A stretch of DNA of 64,000 nucleotides, from contig NZ_LT906450.1 in NCBI RefSeq assembly GCF_900187265.1, positions 1,975,444 to 2,039,443 of the forward strand, in the 5' to 3' direction. The stretch's first letter is position 1; every line of letters starts with the position of its first letter. A program made the position numbers and the translations under genes. This document shows, piece by piece, positions 48,279 through 57,645 of this stretch. The stretch is from Rhodococcus rhodochrous. GTDB taxonomy: Bacteria > Actinomycetota > Actinomycetes > Mycobacteriales > Mycobacteriaceae. The notes under the pieces were generated by a model. That model had not been told where the DNA came from, ran no database searches, and was given only the letters and a program-made list of their open reading frames with translations.

Positions 48279-49214
48279 CTAGTAGCCGGCGCTGGGGTCG
48301 ACGACCCCGATCGGGACGAGACCGGACGCGAAGCGCGTGACGTTCTCGGTCACGTGCTCGAGATAGGCCGGGATGCGCAACGGGGGCGGATTCGCGTCGT
48401 GGGGTGTGATCACCGCGTTGGGAAGCGTCCACAGCGGATGGTCGTCGGGAAGCGGTTCGGGATCGGTGACGTCGAGCCCCGCACCGCCGATCGCGCCGGA
48501 TCGGAGAGCGGCGACGAGAGCGTCGGTGTCGACGAGATCGCCCCGGGCGACATTGACGATCCACGCGGTGGATTTCATCGCTGCGAGCTCGGTTGCGCCG
48601 ACAAGCCGCTCGACGTCGAGGGTGGCAGTCGCGGAGATGACGAAATGATCGGCCAGAGTCCATATCTCGTCGATACGTTCGACGGGGAACGTCTCGACCG
48701 CCCCGGGTACGGGACGGCCGCTGCGGGTGACGGCGAGAGCGTGCGCGCCCAGTGCGGCGAGCATCGGGATCAGTGCTCGGCCGACACCTCCGGCGCCGAT
48801 GATCCCGACCGTTGCGCCGCGGAGGGTCCCGATGGCCGGCGCGAGACTCTCGGGTGTCCACGAGGTGGCCGCCAGATGGGCCGGCAGGGCTCGGACGCCG
48901 GCGAGCAGGAGCAGGAGCGCGTGCTCGGCGACCGTCGTGGAGTAGGCGGCGGCCGCCGATGTCCAGGTGACGCGGGGGTGGGCCTTGACGACGCCCTGCG
49001 ACAGCCAGTACTCGACACCGGCGGACGGAAGCTGCACCCAGCGGACGGAGGCGGGAAGGACCTCGGGGAAGTCCTGCGGTCCGGCCGTCCAGACGAGCGC
49101 GTCGGGGGTGTCCTCGAGTCCGCAGGACACGCCACCCCCGCCCGAGACCGCCCGGTCGAAGCGGGGGTCGCGCTCGGGGCCGACAGCGATGCGGGGCGCA
49201 CGCTCGGGAGTCAT
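48279..49214 (-). CDS. D-isomer-specific 2-hydroxyacid dehydrogenase
   Basis: 311 aa. NAD-binding GIIGAGGVGRALIPML, then the active-site residues: Arg in NVARGDLVDTDAL, Glu in DVTDPEPLP and His in VITPHDANPP. It reduces a 2-keto acid or oxidises a 2-hydroxy acid; a phosphoglycerate- or glyoxylate-type substrate is possible. The start at 49214 has TAGAGT 7 nt before it (leaderless pattern). It follows ectC on the same strand by 49 nt, so it may be read with the ectoine operon as well. Confidence 0.88.
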   Translation of the reverse strand: MTPERAPRIAVGPERDPRFDRAVSGGGGVSCGLEDTPDALVWTAGPQDFPEVLPASVRWVQLPSAGVEYWLSQGVVKAHPRVTWTSAAAAYSTTVAEHALLLLLAGVRALPAHLAATSWTPESLAPAIGTLRGATVGIIGAGGVGRALIPMLAALGAHALAVTRSGRPVPGAVETFPVERIDEIWTLADHFVISATATLDVERLVGATELAAMKSTAWIVNVARGDLVDTDALVAALRSGAIGGAGLDVTDPEPLPDDHPLWTLPNAVITPHDANPPPLRIPAYLEHVTENVTRFASGLVPIGVVDPSAGY

Positions 49215-49263
49215 GGTCTCGACTCTAAGCGTCCGCCCCGCATCGGTCACGTGGTTACCGCAC

Positions 49264-49662
49264 TCAGGCGGGTTCCTCGATCAACGGGTACACACCGTTC
49301 TCGTCGTGCACCTCACGGCCGGTGACCGGGGGATTGAAGACGCACAGCATGCGCATGCGCGTCTCGGGGAGCACGCGGTGACGCTCGTGTCCGTTGAGCA
49401 GGTACATCGTGCCCGGAGCGAGGTCGTACTCCACATCGTTGTCGAGGTCCTGGAGCTTGCCGGTGCCCTCGACGAGCCACACGGCCTCGACGTGGTTGGC
49501 GTAGTGGAACTCGTTGACGGTGCCGGGCTCGATGGTGGTCTCGTGGAACGAGAAGCCCACCTTGTCGCCGGCGAGGACGATGCGCTTGCTGCGCCACTGG
49601 CCGTCCTCCGAGACGACGTCGCGCTCGGTGCCGGTGATCTCTTCTGTCGTACGAACGATCAT
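49264..49662 (-). CDS. ectC: ectoine synthase
   Basis: 132 aa cupin that cyclises N-gamma-acetyl-diaminobutyrate to ectoine. Recognised by MIVRTTEEITGTERDV at the start, GFSFHETTIEPGT, EFHYANHVEAVWLVEG (metal-binding Glu/His region), LLNGHERHRVL and CVFNPPVTGREVHDENG. It is the last gene of ectABC, 58 nt after ectB. No ectD (hydroxylase) follows in this window. Confidence 0.97.
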   Translation of the reverse strand: MIVRTTEEITGTERDVVSEDGQWRSKRIVLAGDKVGFSFHETTIEPGTVNEFHYANHVEAVWLVEGTGKLQDLDNDVEYDLAPGTMYLLNGHERHRVLPETRMRMLCVFNPPVTGREVHDENGVYPLIEEPA

Positions 49663-49720
49663 GGGTGTCGAAAGTCCTTCTTCTGCAAGTGAGTTCGGAA
49701 CGGGCGGAGCGGGGGACCGC

Positions 49721-51010
49721 TCAGGAACGGACCTTGGCGGTCGCTTCCGCCAGGATGTTCAGCCCGAACTCGAGTTCGTCGTCGGTGATGGTCAGCGGCG
49801 GCAGCAGCTTGACGACCTCGTCCGACGGACCGGAGGTCTCGGCGAGCAGACCCTCTTCGAAGGCCAGGGCGCAGACCTTGTCGGCGTCCTCCGGCTTGTC
49901 GAAGACCAGGCCCTGGACCAGGCCGCGACCGCGGGTCGAGACGCCGTCGAACATGTCCGACAGGTTCATGAAGGTCTGGCGGATGCGCTCACCCTTGCGC
50001 AGGGTGTCGCGCTCGAGTTTGTCGTCGGCCCAGTAGTGCTCGAGGGCGGCAGCCGCCGTCACGAAGGCCGGGTTGTTGCCGCGGAAGGTGCCGTTGTGCT
50101 CGCCCGGGCCCCACACGTCGAGCTCACGCTTGAACAGGGTGAGCGCCAGCGGCATTCCGTATCCGCCGATCGACTTCGACAGGGTCACGATGTCGGGCGT
50201 GATGCCGGCGATCTCGAACGAGAAGAACGGGCCGGTGCGGCCGCAGCCCATCTGCACGTCGTCGACGATCAGCAGGATGTCGCGTTCCTTGCACAGGTCG
50301 GCCAGAGCGCGAAGCCACTCGGGGCGAGCAACATTCACGCCGCCTTCACCCTGCACGGTCTCGACGATGACCGCGGCCGGACGGTTCAGGCCGCTGCCCG
50401 CGTCGTCGAGGACGCGCGAGAACCACTGGAAGTCCTCGGTGACGCCGTTGAAGTAGTTGTCGAACGGCATCGGCGTCGCGTGGACGAGGGGGACACCCGC
50501 GCCGGCGCGCTTCATCGAGTTGCCGGTCACCGACAGCGCACCCAGGGTCATGCCGTGGAAAGCGTTGGTGAAGTTGATGATCGACTCGCGACCGGTCACC
50601 TTACGGGCGAGCTTCAGTGCCGCCTCCACGGCGTTCGTGCCGGTCGGGCCGGGGAACTGGACCTTGTAGTCCAGGCCACGCGGCGCGAGCACGTGCGACT
50701 CGAAAGTCTCGAGCAGCTTGCGCTTGGCGACGGTGTACATGTCGAGGCCGTGGGTGACGCCGTCGCTCATGATGTAGTCGACCAGGGCCGACTTGAGCAC
50801 CGGGTTGTTGTGGCCGTAGTTCAGGGCTCCGGCGCCGGCGAAGAAGTCGAGGTAGTCCTTGCCGTCCTCGCTGCGCAGCCAGGATCCCGATGCCTTGTCG
50901 AAAACGGCGGGCCAGCCGCGGCTGTAACTCCGGACCTCGGATTCGAGGTGCGAGAAAATCGAGGTATCGGGCTTACGAGTGGTCTCGGGCTTGTTGTCCA
51001 GGATGGTCAT
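49721..51010 (-). CDS. ectB: L-2,4-diaminobutyrate:2-oxoglutarate aminotransferase
   Basis: 429 aa class III PLP aminotransferase. DFFAGAGALNYGHNNP, FPGPTGTNAVEAALKLARKVTG, NAFHGMTLGALSVTGN and LIVDDVQMGCGRTGPFFSFE (PLP-binding Asp), with the Schiff-base Lys in LSKSIGGYG, identify EctB. It makes L-2,4-diaminobutyrate from aspartate semialdehyde and glutamate. GGAGG upstream, 60 nt after ectA. Confidence 0.97.
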   Translation of the reverse strand: MTILDNKPETTRKPDTSIFSHLESEVRSYSRGWPAVFDKASGSWLRSEDGKDYLDFFAGAGALNYGHNNPVLKSALVDYIMSDGVTHGLDMYTVAKRKLLETFESHVLAPRGLDYKVQFPGPTGTNAVEAALKLARKVTGRESIINFTNAFHGMTLGALSVTGNSMKRAGAGVPLVHATPMPFDNYFNGVTEDFQWFSRVLDDAGSGLNRPAAVIVETVQGEGGVNVARPEWLRALADLCKERDILLIVDDVQMGCGRTGPFFSFEIAGITPDIVTLSKSIGGYGMPLALTLFKRELDVWGPGEHNGTFRGNNPAFVTAAAALEHYWADDKLERDTLRKGERIRQTFMNLSDMFDGVSTRGRGLVQGLVFDKPEDADKVCALAFEEGLLAETSGPSDEVVKLLPPLTITDDELEFGLNILAEATAKVRS

Positions 51011-51070
51011 GTCGTGGTCCTCCTGTGATTATTCGAGAATTATGAGATGTCGCGCGCACATGCGCTGCGA

Positions 51071-51652
51071 TCATTCGCCGATGGTGTAGAGATCCTCGGC
51101 CAGATGTGAATCGGGGAAATCGTCGGGCGCGAACAACTCGGTGCGAGTGATATGCGTTCCGCGGCGACGCGCGAGAGCGGTGAACATTGCGATCGACGCT
51201 TCGTTGTCGGGGCTCACCGTCGTTTCCAGACGGGTCACGCCGAGCGGCTCGAGTCGGTCGAGCAGAGCGTCGAGCATACGGCCGGCCACTCCACGTCCAC
51301 GCTGGTCTGCGTCGACTGCCACCTGCCAGACGAACAGGGTGTTCGGGGAGTCGGGGCGGCGGTAGCCGGTCACGAATCCCACGGGGCGATCGGTGTCGTC
51401 CGTTGCGACGACCGATGTGTCGGCGAAATCGCGACACCACAGCACATATGCGTAACCGGAATTGACGTCGAGAACCTGCGAATCACGCGCGATCTGCCAG
51501 AGTCGTCTACCGTCGGCGATACGCGGACGCCGGAATTCGATTGCAGCCGGCTCACTACCGGACTCGGTTGCGGCCACGTCCGGAGATGTGGTCGCGGTAT
51601 TCGATTCAGCCGAGTCGGGGGTCGGGGTACTTCTTTCCTTGACGGGCCTCAT
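51071..51652 (-). CDS. ectA: diaminobutyrate acetyltransferase
   Basis: 193 aa. GNAT-fold enzyme; an about 45-residue Ser/Thr-rich extension precedes IEFRRPRIADGRRLWQIARD. Then come LDVNSGYAYVLWCRDFADTS, FVWQVAVDADQRGRGVAGRML (acetyl-CoA loop) and LETTVSPDNEASIAMF, the EctA pattern. It acetylates the gamma-amino group of diaminobutyrate. The start at 51652 has GAAAGGA before it. First gene of ectABC; a CRP/GlxR-type box lies about 100 nt upstream. Confidence 0.95.
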   Translation of the reverse strand: MRPVKERSTPTPDSAESNTATTSPDVAATESGSEPAAIEFRRPRIADGRRLWQIARDSQVLDVNSGYAYVLWCRDFADTSVVATDDTDRPVGFVTGYRRPDSPNTLFVWQVAVDADQRGRGVAGRMLDALLDRLEPLGVTRLETTVSPDNEASIAMFTALARRRGTHITRTELFAPDDFPDSHLAEDLYTIGE

Positions 51653-51742
51653 ATGTCCTTTCAACCTAACAACTTCCGGTGTCGAGATCACGCCCGTGTC
51701 CGGAATCGGGATCGGAACCCTGTGGTCCGTGCAGGTCGAGCG

Positions 51743-51769
51743 CATGTTGTGATGCCGGTCACAAACATG
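51743..51769. promoter_or_regulatory. CRP/GlxR-type binding site upstream of ectA
   Basis: TGTGA (51748-51752), six bases and TCACA (51759-51763): an exact match to the cAMP-receptor-protein consensus TGTGA-N6-TCACA. Outer CATGT/ACATG repeats (51743-51747 and 51765-51769) extend the symmetry. It lies between the ends of ectA and the recQ-like gene, about 100 nt before the ectA start. Confidence 0.75.
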
Positions 51770-51793
51770 TTACGTCGGTCCTCCTCGTGGCGA

Positions 51794-53926
51794 TTACTTC
51801 GGGCTCGCGAGTGCGTACGGCAACACCGCGTCGGCTCCCGCGGCGACGAGAGTTCTCGCCGCCATCGTGAACGTCCAGCCGGTGTCGGTCACCGCATCGA
51901 CGAGAAGGATCGGACCACTCGACCCGAGGTTGTCGGGTCGCTCCCACGCGTCGATCAGTGCGGCGACCCGATATGCCGAGTTCGCTGCCGTCGGCTCCGT
52001 ATTCCCGCTTCGGCGTCGCAATACACCTAGATCTCGTAATCGTCCGATTTGTGCCAATCGGGACGCAAGTGACTTGACGAGCAGGGGGTGTGTGGGGGAG
52101 TCCATGGCCATGACGGCGGTGGGCCGGTCCTCCCAGTCCCACGCCGCGAGCACCGCGATCGACGCGTCGACCACCGCCTTCGGCGCTTCGCGGTCCGGTC
52201 CGTCGAGCAGTTCGCGCAGTCGCGGTCCCCATCCCAGATCCGACAGCCGGCCCAGCACGCGCCCGGGGCGCGGACCGTCCGTGATCCGGCCGGACAGCGG
52301 GATCCCGAGGGTCGACATCCCCGTGGGCCACTGCCGGCGCGGCGGCAGATCCACACCGGGGCGTTCGAGCCGGGCGCGGGTCCGGGCGACCTCGTCGTCG
52401 CCGACGGACGTCTCCCACCGGGAACCGATGCAGTTGTCACACCGGCCGCAACCGGGGCTCCGGGTGTCGAGATCGGGATCGTCGAGCTGACGGCGGAGGA
52501 AGACCATGCGGCATTCGGTGGTGCGCTCGTATTCGAGCATCGCCTCCTGTTCCGCGGCGCGGGCCTCCTCGAGGCGCCCGTAGCGCTCCTCGTCGTACGT
52601 CCAGGGCTGCCCGGTGGCGATCCAGCCGCCCTTGACCCTCTTCACCGCTCCGTCCACGTCGAGGACCTTGAGGACCATCTCCAGGCGGGAGCGCGTGAGG
52701 TCGACCCGCGGTTCGAGGGCGGGTGTCGATACCGGCCGTTCGGTATCGAGCGCTGCGATCACGCGTCGTACGAGCGCCTCGTCCGGGAAGGCGACCGAGG
52801 CGAACCACTGCCAGATCCGGCGGTCCTCCGGGCCGGGGAGCAGAACCACCTCGGCGCGCTCGGTGGAGCGACCCGCACGCCCGACCTGCTGGTAGTAGGA
52901 GATCGGGGACGAGGGGGCGCCGAGGTGCACCACGAAGCCGAGATCGGGCTTGTCGAAGCCCATGCCGAGCGCCGAGGTCGCGACGAGCGCCTTGACCTTG
53001 TTGTCGAGGAGATCCGCCTCGAGCTGTTCACGCTCGGTCGGTTCGGTCTGACCGGTGTATGCCGCCACTGCATAGCCGTGGTCGGTGAGCAGCGCCGCGA
53101 GGTCGCGGGCGGCGGAGACCGTCAGCGCGTACACGATGCCCGAGCCCGGCAGATCCTTCAGATGCTGCGCGAGCCACGCCGCGCGTCGTGCCGGTTCGTC
53201 GATCCGCACCACCGATAGGTGCAGCGACGGACGGTCGAGACCGCCGCGCAGTACGAGCGTGCCGCCGGAACCGGCACTGCTGCTTCCACCGAGGTCGCTG
53301 CTCCCGCCGACACCGAGCTGGGCGGCGATGTCGGCGACCACCCGGTCGTTGGCGGTCGCGGTCGTCGCCAGCACCGGGATGTCGTCGCCGAGCTCGGCGA
53401 CGAGGGTGCGGATGCGGCGGTAGTCGGGCCGGAAGTCGTGTCCCCAGTCCGACACACAGTGCGCCTCGTCGACGACCACCAGTCCGGCGTCGCGGGCGAG
53501 GGACGGCAGCACCTGGTCGCGGAAGTCGGGGTTGTTCAGGCGCTCGGGGCTGACGAGGAGGACGTCGACCTCTCCCGCCGCGATCCGCTCGTGGATCGCC
53601 GACCATTCCGTGACGTTGCCGGAGTTGATCGTGGCGGCGTGGACCCCGGCCCGCTCGGCGGCCGCGACCTGGTTGCGCATCAGGGCGAGCAGCGGCGAGA
53701 CGATCACCGTGGGGCCCCTGCCCTGGCGGCGCAGCAGCTTCGCGGAGATGAAGTAGACGGCCGACTTCCCCCAGCCCGTGCGCTGGACGACGAGGGCGCG
53801 GCGGCGATGCACCACGAGCGCTTCGATGGCGACCCATTGGTCGTCGCGGAGCCGGGCATCGGGGCCTGCCAGCTCGCGGAGAAGGTGCTCGGCATCGTCG
53901 CGCAACAGGTCGGTCGAGTTCGTCAT
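51794..53926 (-). CDS. recQ: RecQ-family DNA helicase with C-terminal phosphoribosyltransferase-like segment
   Basis: 710 aa. SF2 helicase motifs: Q-motif ([12 protein letters not shown]), Walker A RTGWGKS (GWGKS 51-55), DEAH at 153-156 ([20 protein letters not shown]), ATTATA-type motif [22 protein letters not shown] and QQVGRAGRS (motif VI). The zinc-binding Cys cluster of RecQ-C is CRMVFLR...CGRCDNC. A winged-helix region then ends in [18 protein letters not shown] (about 673-690), which matches the PRPP-loop motif of phosphoribosyltransferases. No HRDC domain. It unwinds DNA 3'-5' in recombination and repair. The PRT segment is unusual and of unknown use. Confidence 0.9.
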   Translation of the reverse strand: MTNSTDLLRDDAEHLLRELAGPDARLRDDQWVAIEALVVHRRRALVVQRTGWGKSAVYFISAKLLRRQGRGPTVIVSPLLALMRNQVAAAERAGVHAATINSGNVTEWSAIHERIAAGEVDVLLVSPERLNNPDFRDQVLPSLARDAGLVVVDEAHCVSDWGHDFRPDYRRIRTLVAELGDDIPVLATTATANDRVVADIAAQLGVGGSSDLGGSSSAGSGGTLVLRGGLDRPSLHLSVVRIDEPARRAAWLAQHLKDLPGSGIVYALTVSAARDLAALLTDHGYAVAAYTGQTEPTEREQLEADLLDNKVKALVATSALGMGFDKPDLGFVVHLGAPSSPISYYQQVGRAGRSTERAEVVLLPGPEDRRIWQWFASVAFPDEALVRRVIAALDTERPVSTPALEPRVDLTRSRLEMVLKVLDVDGAVKRVKGGWIATGQPWTYDEERYGRLEEARAAEQEAMLEYERTTECRMVFLRRQLDDPDLDTRSPGCGRCDNCIGSRWETSVGDDEVARTRARLERPGVDLPPRRQWPTGMSTLGIPLSGRITDGPRPGRVLGRLSDLGWGPRLRELLDGPDREAPKAVVDASIAVLAAWDWEDRPTAVMAMDSPTHPLLVKSLASRLAQIGRLRDLGVLRRRSGNTEPTAANSAYRVAALIDAWERPDNLGSSGPILLVDAVTDTGWTFTMAARTLVAAGADAVLPYALASPK

Positions 53927-54239
53927 GCTGCAATCGTGCCCGACGGCGTTCCGTCACGGTGGCGGTGAACGGTTCTCCGGGGGCGGCGAACGGTACTGAT
54001 GCGGCGGCGAACGGGGATACCGTAGAGATGGCGGCGGAGCGGCTCGCACGAAAGGTGGTGGCACCCAGTGTCAGTCCGCGTGGCGGAAATCATCGTGTAA
54101 AATCTTGCGGAACAACAACTTCCGATTACATCGATCTTGGAGTGCGACTCGTGACACTCTGTGTCCAAATTGGTGACGGCGATCGCCGGTCCGGCCCGAG
54201 TGTGACGAGCGGATCATCCGCGCCGCTATGGTCGTCGTC
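53927..54239. other. divergent intergenic region between recQ-like and CoA-transferase genes
   Basis: 313 nt without a reliable gene. The recQ-proximal part holds three 21-bp-spaced repeats (53961-54023, listed separately). The part nearer the transferase (about 54090-54175) is noticeably AT-richer, with TAAAAT at 54098-54103 and the short palindrome CGGAA-N7-TTCCG at 54108-54124. It probably holds the regulatory region of the CoA-transferase gene. Confidence 0.5.
53961..54023 (+). repeat. three direct repeats with 21-bp period
   Basis: The 12-mer GGCGGCGAACGG (first copy has T for C at position 6) starts at 53961, 53982 and 54003, exactly 21 bp apart, i.e. two helical turns, on one face of the DNA. 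Located 35 nt upstream of the recQ-like start codon. Confidence 0.8.
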
Positions 54240-55817
54240 ATGTACGCAGCCCTTTCATCCCCCGCAGCACCGTCTGTGGAGTCGGTCGTCGTGACCCCGG
54301 CCGAGGCTCGGGTACGTCATGAGACCTACCGCAAGAAGATCGTGTCGGCGCAGGACGCCGTCCAGTGGATCCGCCCCGGCGACACGGTCGCCATCAGCGG
54401 CTTCGCGAGCGCAGGCACCCCGAAGGCCGTGACCCCGGCCCTCGCCGAACACATCCGGCGCACGCGGGCGACCGGCGGCGACTTCCGGATCAACCTGCTC
54501 ACCGGGGCGTCGGTCGCCTCCGACACCGAACGCATGCTCGCCGACGTCGACGGAATCGCGCTGCGTATGCCGTACCAGGCGGAGCCCACCGCCCGCGGAC
54601 GGATCAACGAAGGCCGCATGGACTACGTCGACATCCACCTGTCGCACGTCGCCCAGCAGGTCTGGGAGGGCTACTACGGACACGTCGACGTCGCAGTCGT
54701 CGAGATCTCCGGCATCACCGAGACGGGTGAGCTGATCCCCGCCACCTCCATCGGCAACAACAAGACCTGGCTCGACGTCGCCGAGAAGGTGATCCTCGAG
54801 GTCAACTCGTGGATCCCCGCCGCCATGGACGGCGTGCACGACGTCTACTACGGCACCGCACTTCCCCCCAACCGTCGCCCGATCGACCTCACCGACGTCG
54901 AGGACCGCATCGGACAGCCCTACTTCCGGATCGATCCGGAACGCGTCGTCGCGGTCGTCGAGACCGACCGTCCCGACAGCGCGACCCCGCTCACGGCTCC
55001 GGACGCCACCAGCCGGGCCATCGCCGACCACGTCCTCGACTTCTTCGCGCACGAGGTCGCCGCGGGACGGTTGCCCGCCGACACGCTGCTCCCGCTGCAG
55101 TCGGGTGTCGGCAACGTCGCCAACGCCGTGCTCGCCGGTCTCGACAGCGGACCGTACCGGGGACTGACCTGCTACTCGGAGGTCATCCAGGACGGCATGC
55201 TCGACCTCGTCAAGCACGGCACCGTCCGGTTCGCCTCCGCGACCGCCCTCGCGCTGTCCGAAGCGGGACTGAACGACTTCGTCGAGAACATCGACTTCTA
55301 CCGCGAGCACATCATGTTGCGGCCGCAGGAGATCAGCAACCATCCCGAGATCGTGCGCCGACTCGGCATCATCGCCATGAACGGCATGCTCGAGGCCGAC
55401 GTCTACGGCAACGTCAACTCCACCCACGTGATGGGCACCCGCATCATGAACGGCATCGGCGGCTCCGGCGACTTCGCGCGCAACGGCTACCTGTCGATGT
55501 TCCTGAGCCCGTCGACGGCCCGCGACGGTGCGATCTCGTCGATCGTCCCCATGGTGCCGCACGTCGACCATACCGAGCACGACGTGCAGGTCATCGTGAC
55601 CGAACAGGGTCTCGCCGATCTGCGTGCCCTGTCTCCCCGCCGTCGGTCGCGGGTCGTCGTGGAGCGCTGCGCGCATCCCGACTACCGCGCCGAACTGCTC
55701 GACTACATCGAGCGCGCCGAAGCGACTCCCGGAGCAGGTCACACCCCGCACCTGCTCGGTGAGGCGTTCTCCTTCCACGAGCGCTACCAGCGCACGGGGA
55801 CCATGCACGCGTCCTGA
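54240..55817 (+). CDS. acetyl/propionyl-CoA hydrolase or succinate CoA-transferase (Cat1/ScpC type)
   Basis: 525 aa. CoA-transferase family with the GNN(K)TWLDVAEKVILEVNSW region, LPLQSGVGNVANAVLAGL, catalytic Glu314 in CYSEVIQDGM, GGSGDFARNGYLSMF and a C-terminal THMLGEAF-type end (HTPHLLGEAFSFHERY). Such enzymes move CoA between acetate or propionate and succinate; residues alone do not separate transferase from hydrolase. ATG 54240 is preferred over 54228 because TATGGT (54227-54232) is 7 nt before it. A strong terminator follows. Confidence 0.92.
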   Translation: MYAALSSPAAPSVESVVVTPAEARVRHETYRKKIVSAQDAVQWIRPGDTVAISGFASAGTPKAVTPALAEHIRRTRATGGDFRINLLTGASVASDTERMLADVDGIALRMPYQAEPTARGRINEGRMDYVDIHLSHVAQQVWEGYYGHVDVAVVEISGITETGELIPATSIGNNKTWLDVAEKVILEVNSWIPAAMDGVHDVYYGTALPPNRRPIDLTDVEDRIGQPYFRIDPERVVAVVETDRPDSATPLTAPDATSRAIADHVLDFFAHEVAAGRLPADTLLPLQSGVGNVANAVLAGLDSGPYRGLTCYSEVIQDGMLDLVKHGTVRFASATALALSEAGLNDFVENIDFYREHIMLRPQEISNHPEIVRRLGIIAMNGMLEADVYGNVNSTHVMGTRIMNGIGGSGDFARNGYLSMFLSPSTARDGAISSIVPMVPHVDHTEHDVQVIVTEQGLADLRALSPRRRSRVVVERCAHPDYRAELLDYIERAEATPGAGHTPHLLGEAFSFHERYQRTGTMHAS

Positions 55818-55837
55818 TCGACGCGGCGACGAACACG

Positions 55838-55876
55838 GTCGGCCCCGGCACCACACCACGGTGCCGGGGCCGACCT
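55838..55876 (+). terminator. bidirectional terminator between CoA-transferase and DUF3515 genes
   Basis: Perfect 16-bp stem (55838-55853 with 55861-55876), 7-nt loop, followed by TTCGTTCG. It lies between two convergent genes. Confidence 0.85.
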
Positions 55877-55917
55877 TCGTTCGTGGGTCGTAGTGAAGAC
55901 GGCGGGGTCGATCCCGC

Positions 55918-56520
55918 TCAGCGGATCGGCGCCGGATCGATCTCCTGCTGCGGGAGTGTGGCCGAGATCGTCGCCGTGATGTCCTGCAGCGGGGTGGGCC
56001 CGGATCCGTCGGGCACGGTCAGCGCCACGTAGACCGGACGGTCGACGGCGAACCACGTGCTCGCCGGGATACCCTGCTCGGCTCCCGACACCTCGAACCA
56101 CTGCACGTCGTCGATCACCTGCAGCGCCGCCGCCTGGTCGAACTGCTCGGGCCGGTCGAGACCACAGCGCAGGACGACCTCCTCGCCGTCGCCCGACTGC
56201 CAGGCCGCCGCACCCACCGGTGCCGGATCGGCCAGTTCGGCGCGTGTGTAGTCGCCGAGCTCCTCCGGCAGCGCGTCGAGCAACTGCGAGCAGGATTCGG
56301 ATTCTGCTTCCGGAGCGGGCACGGGACCGAGGCCGACCGGCGTGTTCACCGGTGACTGCGACACGATCACGGCCGCGACCACCACGCCGACCAGCAGAGC
56401 GACGGGCAGTGCGATCGCCGTGGCGATCAGAGCGGGACTGCGTCGCGTCCCGTCCGATCCGGGTGCCTCGACGGGGGCGTCGTCGGACGGTTCGCGATCG
56501 GAAGCAGAGGTGTCGTTCAT
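55918..56520 (-). CDS. DUF3515 membrane-anchored protein
   Basis: 200 aa from the ATG at 56520 (56532 also possible). Acidic N-terminus, one membrane helix (ALIATAIALPVALLVGVVVA), then an extracytoplasmic domain with a Cys near ESCSQLLDALPEELGDYTR and VLRCGLDRPEQF, the pattern of actinobacterial DUF3515. Function unknown; next to thiL it is conserved in mycobacteria and relatives. Divergent from thiL. Confidence 0.85.
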   Translation of the reverse strand: MNDTSASDREPSDDAPVEAPGSDGTRRSPALIATAIALPVALLVGVVVAAVIVSQSPVNTPVGLGPVPAPEAESESCSQLLDALPEELGDYTRAELADPAPVGAAAWQSGDGEEVVLRCGLDRPEQFDQAAALQVIDDVQWFEVSGAEQGIPASTWFAVDRPVYVALTVPDGSGPTPLQDITATISATLPQQEIDPAPIR

Positions 56521-56628
56521 CGTGTCCAGCATCCGGGCTCGGGGACAGGGGGCGGTAGCGTGATCGAACGTAGCAGGGCACGTGCCGGCTCTCTCCCACC
56601 GCCGACCGAGAAAGAGGCGACCGTCACC

Positions 56629-57600
56629 GTGGCGAACCCGACCGGACCCACCGTCGCCGACATCGGCGAATTTCCCGTGATCGAACGGGCAGTGAGAGCA
56701 CGGCGGCAACCCGACAGCACACTCGTCGGGCCGGGCCACGACGCAGCGGTCGTGACAGCCGCCGACGGGCGCATCGCGATCTCGACCGACATGCTCGTCG
56801 AAGGACGGCACTTCCGGTTCGACTGGTCCGCCCCGCAGGAGGTCGGACGCAAGGCCGTCGCCCAGAACGGAGCCGATGTCGCCGCGGTCGGCGCACGCCC
56901 CACCGCCTTCGTCGTCGGCCTCGGATGCCCACCCCACACACCCGTCGCCGTGCTCGACGGCATCTCGGCCGGCATCGGCGAAGCCGCCGAGGAGATCGGC
57001 GCCGGAGTCGTGGGAGGCGACCTCGTGCAGGCCGATCAGGTGATCGTCTCGGTCACCGTGCTCGGCGAACTCGACGGACGGCCACCACTGCTCCGCTCCA
57101 CCGCCCGCCCCGGTGACGTCGTCGCCCTCGCGGGCCGCACCGGTCGGTCCGCGGCCGGCCTGGCGCTGTTGCTGGCCGGCAACCGGGACTTCCCCGACCT
57201 CGTCGCGGCGCACCGCGTGCCGACTCCGCCCTATGCGGCAGGTCCTGCAGCGGCCGCGGCCGGCGCCCACGCGTGCACCGACATCTCCGACGGTCTCGTC
57301 GCCGATCTCGGGCACATCTGCACCGCATCGGAGGTCGCGATCGACCTGGACTCCGGCGCGCTCGCTCCCGACGCGCTGCTCCGGGAGGCCGGGGAAGCGC
57401 TCGCGGCCGACCCGTGGGAATGGATCCTCACCGGCGGCGAGGACCACGCCCTCGCGGCGTGCTTTCCCCGCGAGGTCGCCCTGCCGGACGGATGGCGGTC
57501 GATCGGCGTCGTCCTGGAAGGCTCGGGCGTCACCGTCGACGGGCAGCGCCACGACGGATCCGGTGGCTGGGAGAGCTTCGTGGCAGGCGCCGGTCACTAG
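56629..57600 (+). CDS. thiL: thiamine-monophosphate kinase
   Basis: 323 aa from GTG 56629. It phosphorylates thiamine phosphate to the diphosphate. PurM-like fold: TVADIGEFPVIERAVR, GPGHDAAVV, ISTDMLVEGRHFRFDW, AQNGADVAAVGARPTAF (metal/ATP), GGDLVQADQVIVSVTVLG, ACTDISDGLVADLGHI and WILTGGEDHALAACF. GTG 56560 is an in-frame alternative but would add a 23-residue tail not typical of the family. Confidence 0.94.
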   Translation: MANPTGPTVADIGEFPVIERAVRARRQPDSTLVGPGHDAAVVTAADGRIAISTDMLVEGRHFRFDWSAPQEVGRKAVAQNGADVAAVGARPTAFVVGLGCPPHTPVAVLDGISAGIGEAAEEIGAGVVGGDLVQADQVIVSVTVLGELDGRPPLLRSTARPGDVVALAGRTGRSAAGLALLLAGNRDFPDLVAAHRVPTPPYAAGPAAAAAGAHACTDISDGLVADLGHICTASEVAIDLDSGALAPDALLREAGEALAADPWEWILTGGEDHALAACFPREVALPDGWRSIGVVLEGSGVTVDGQRHDGSGGWESFVAGAGH

Positions 57601-57645
57601 GGCGACCACCACGGGTGTGGTTCGCTCGAGATAGGTTCTGCAGTC

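Noticed and set aside
53959-54294. 111-codon plus-strand frame covering the 21-bp repeats
   Set aside because: It overlaps the start of the CoA-transferase gene, has no ribosome site and low-complexity sequence; treated as intergenic.
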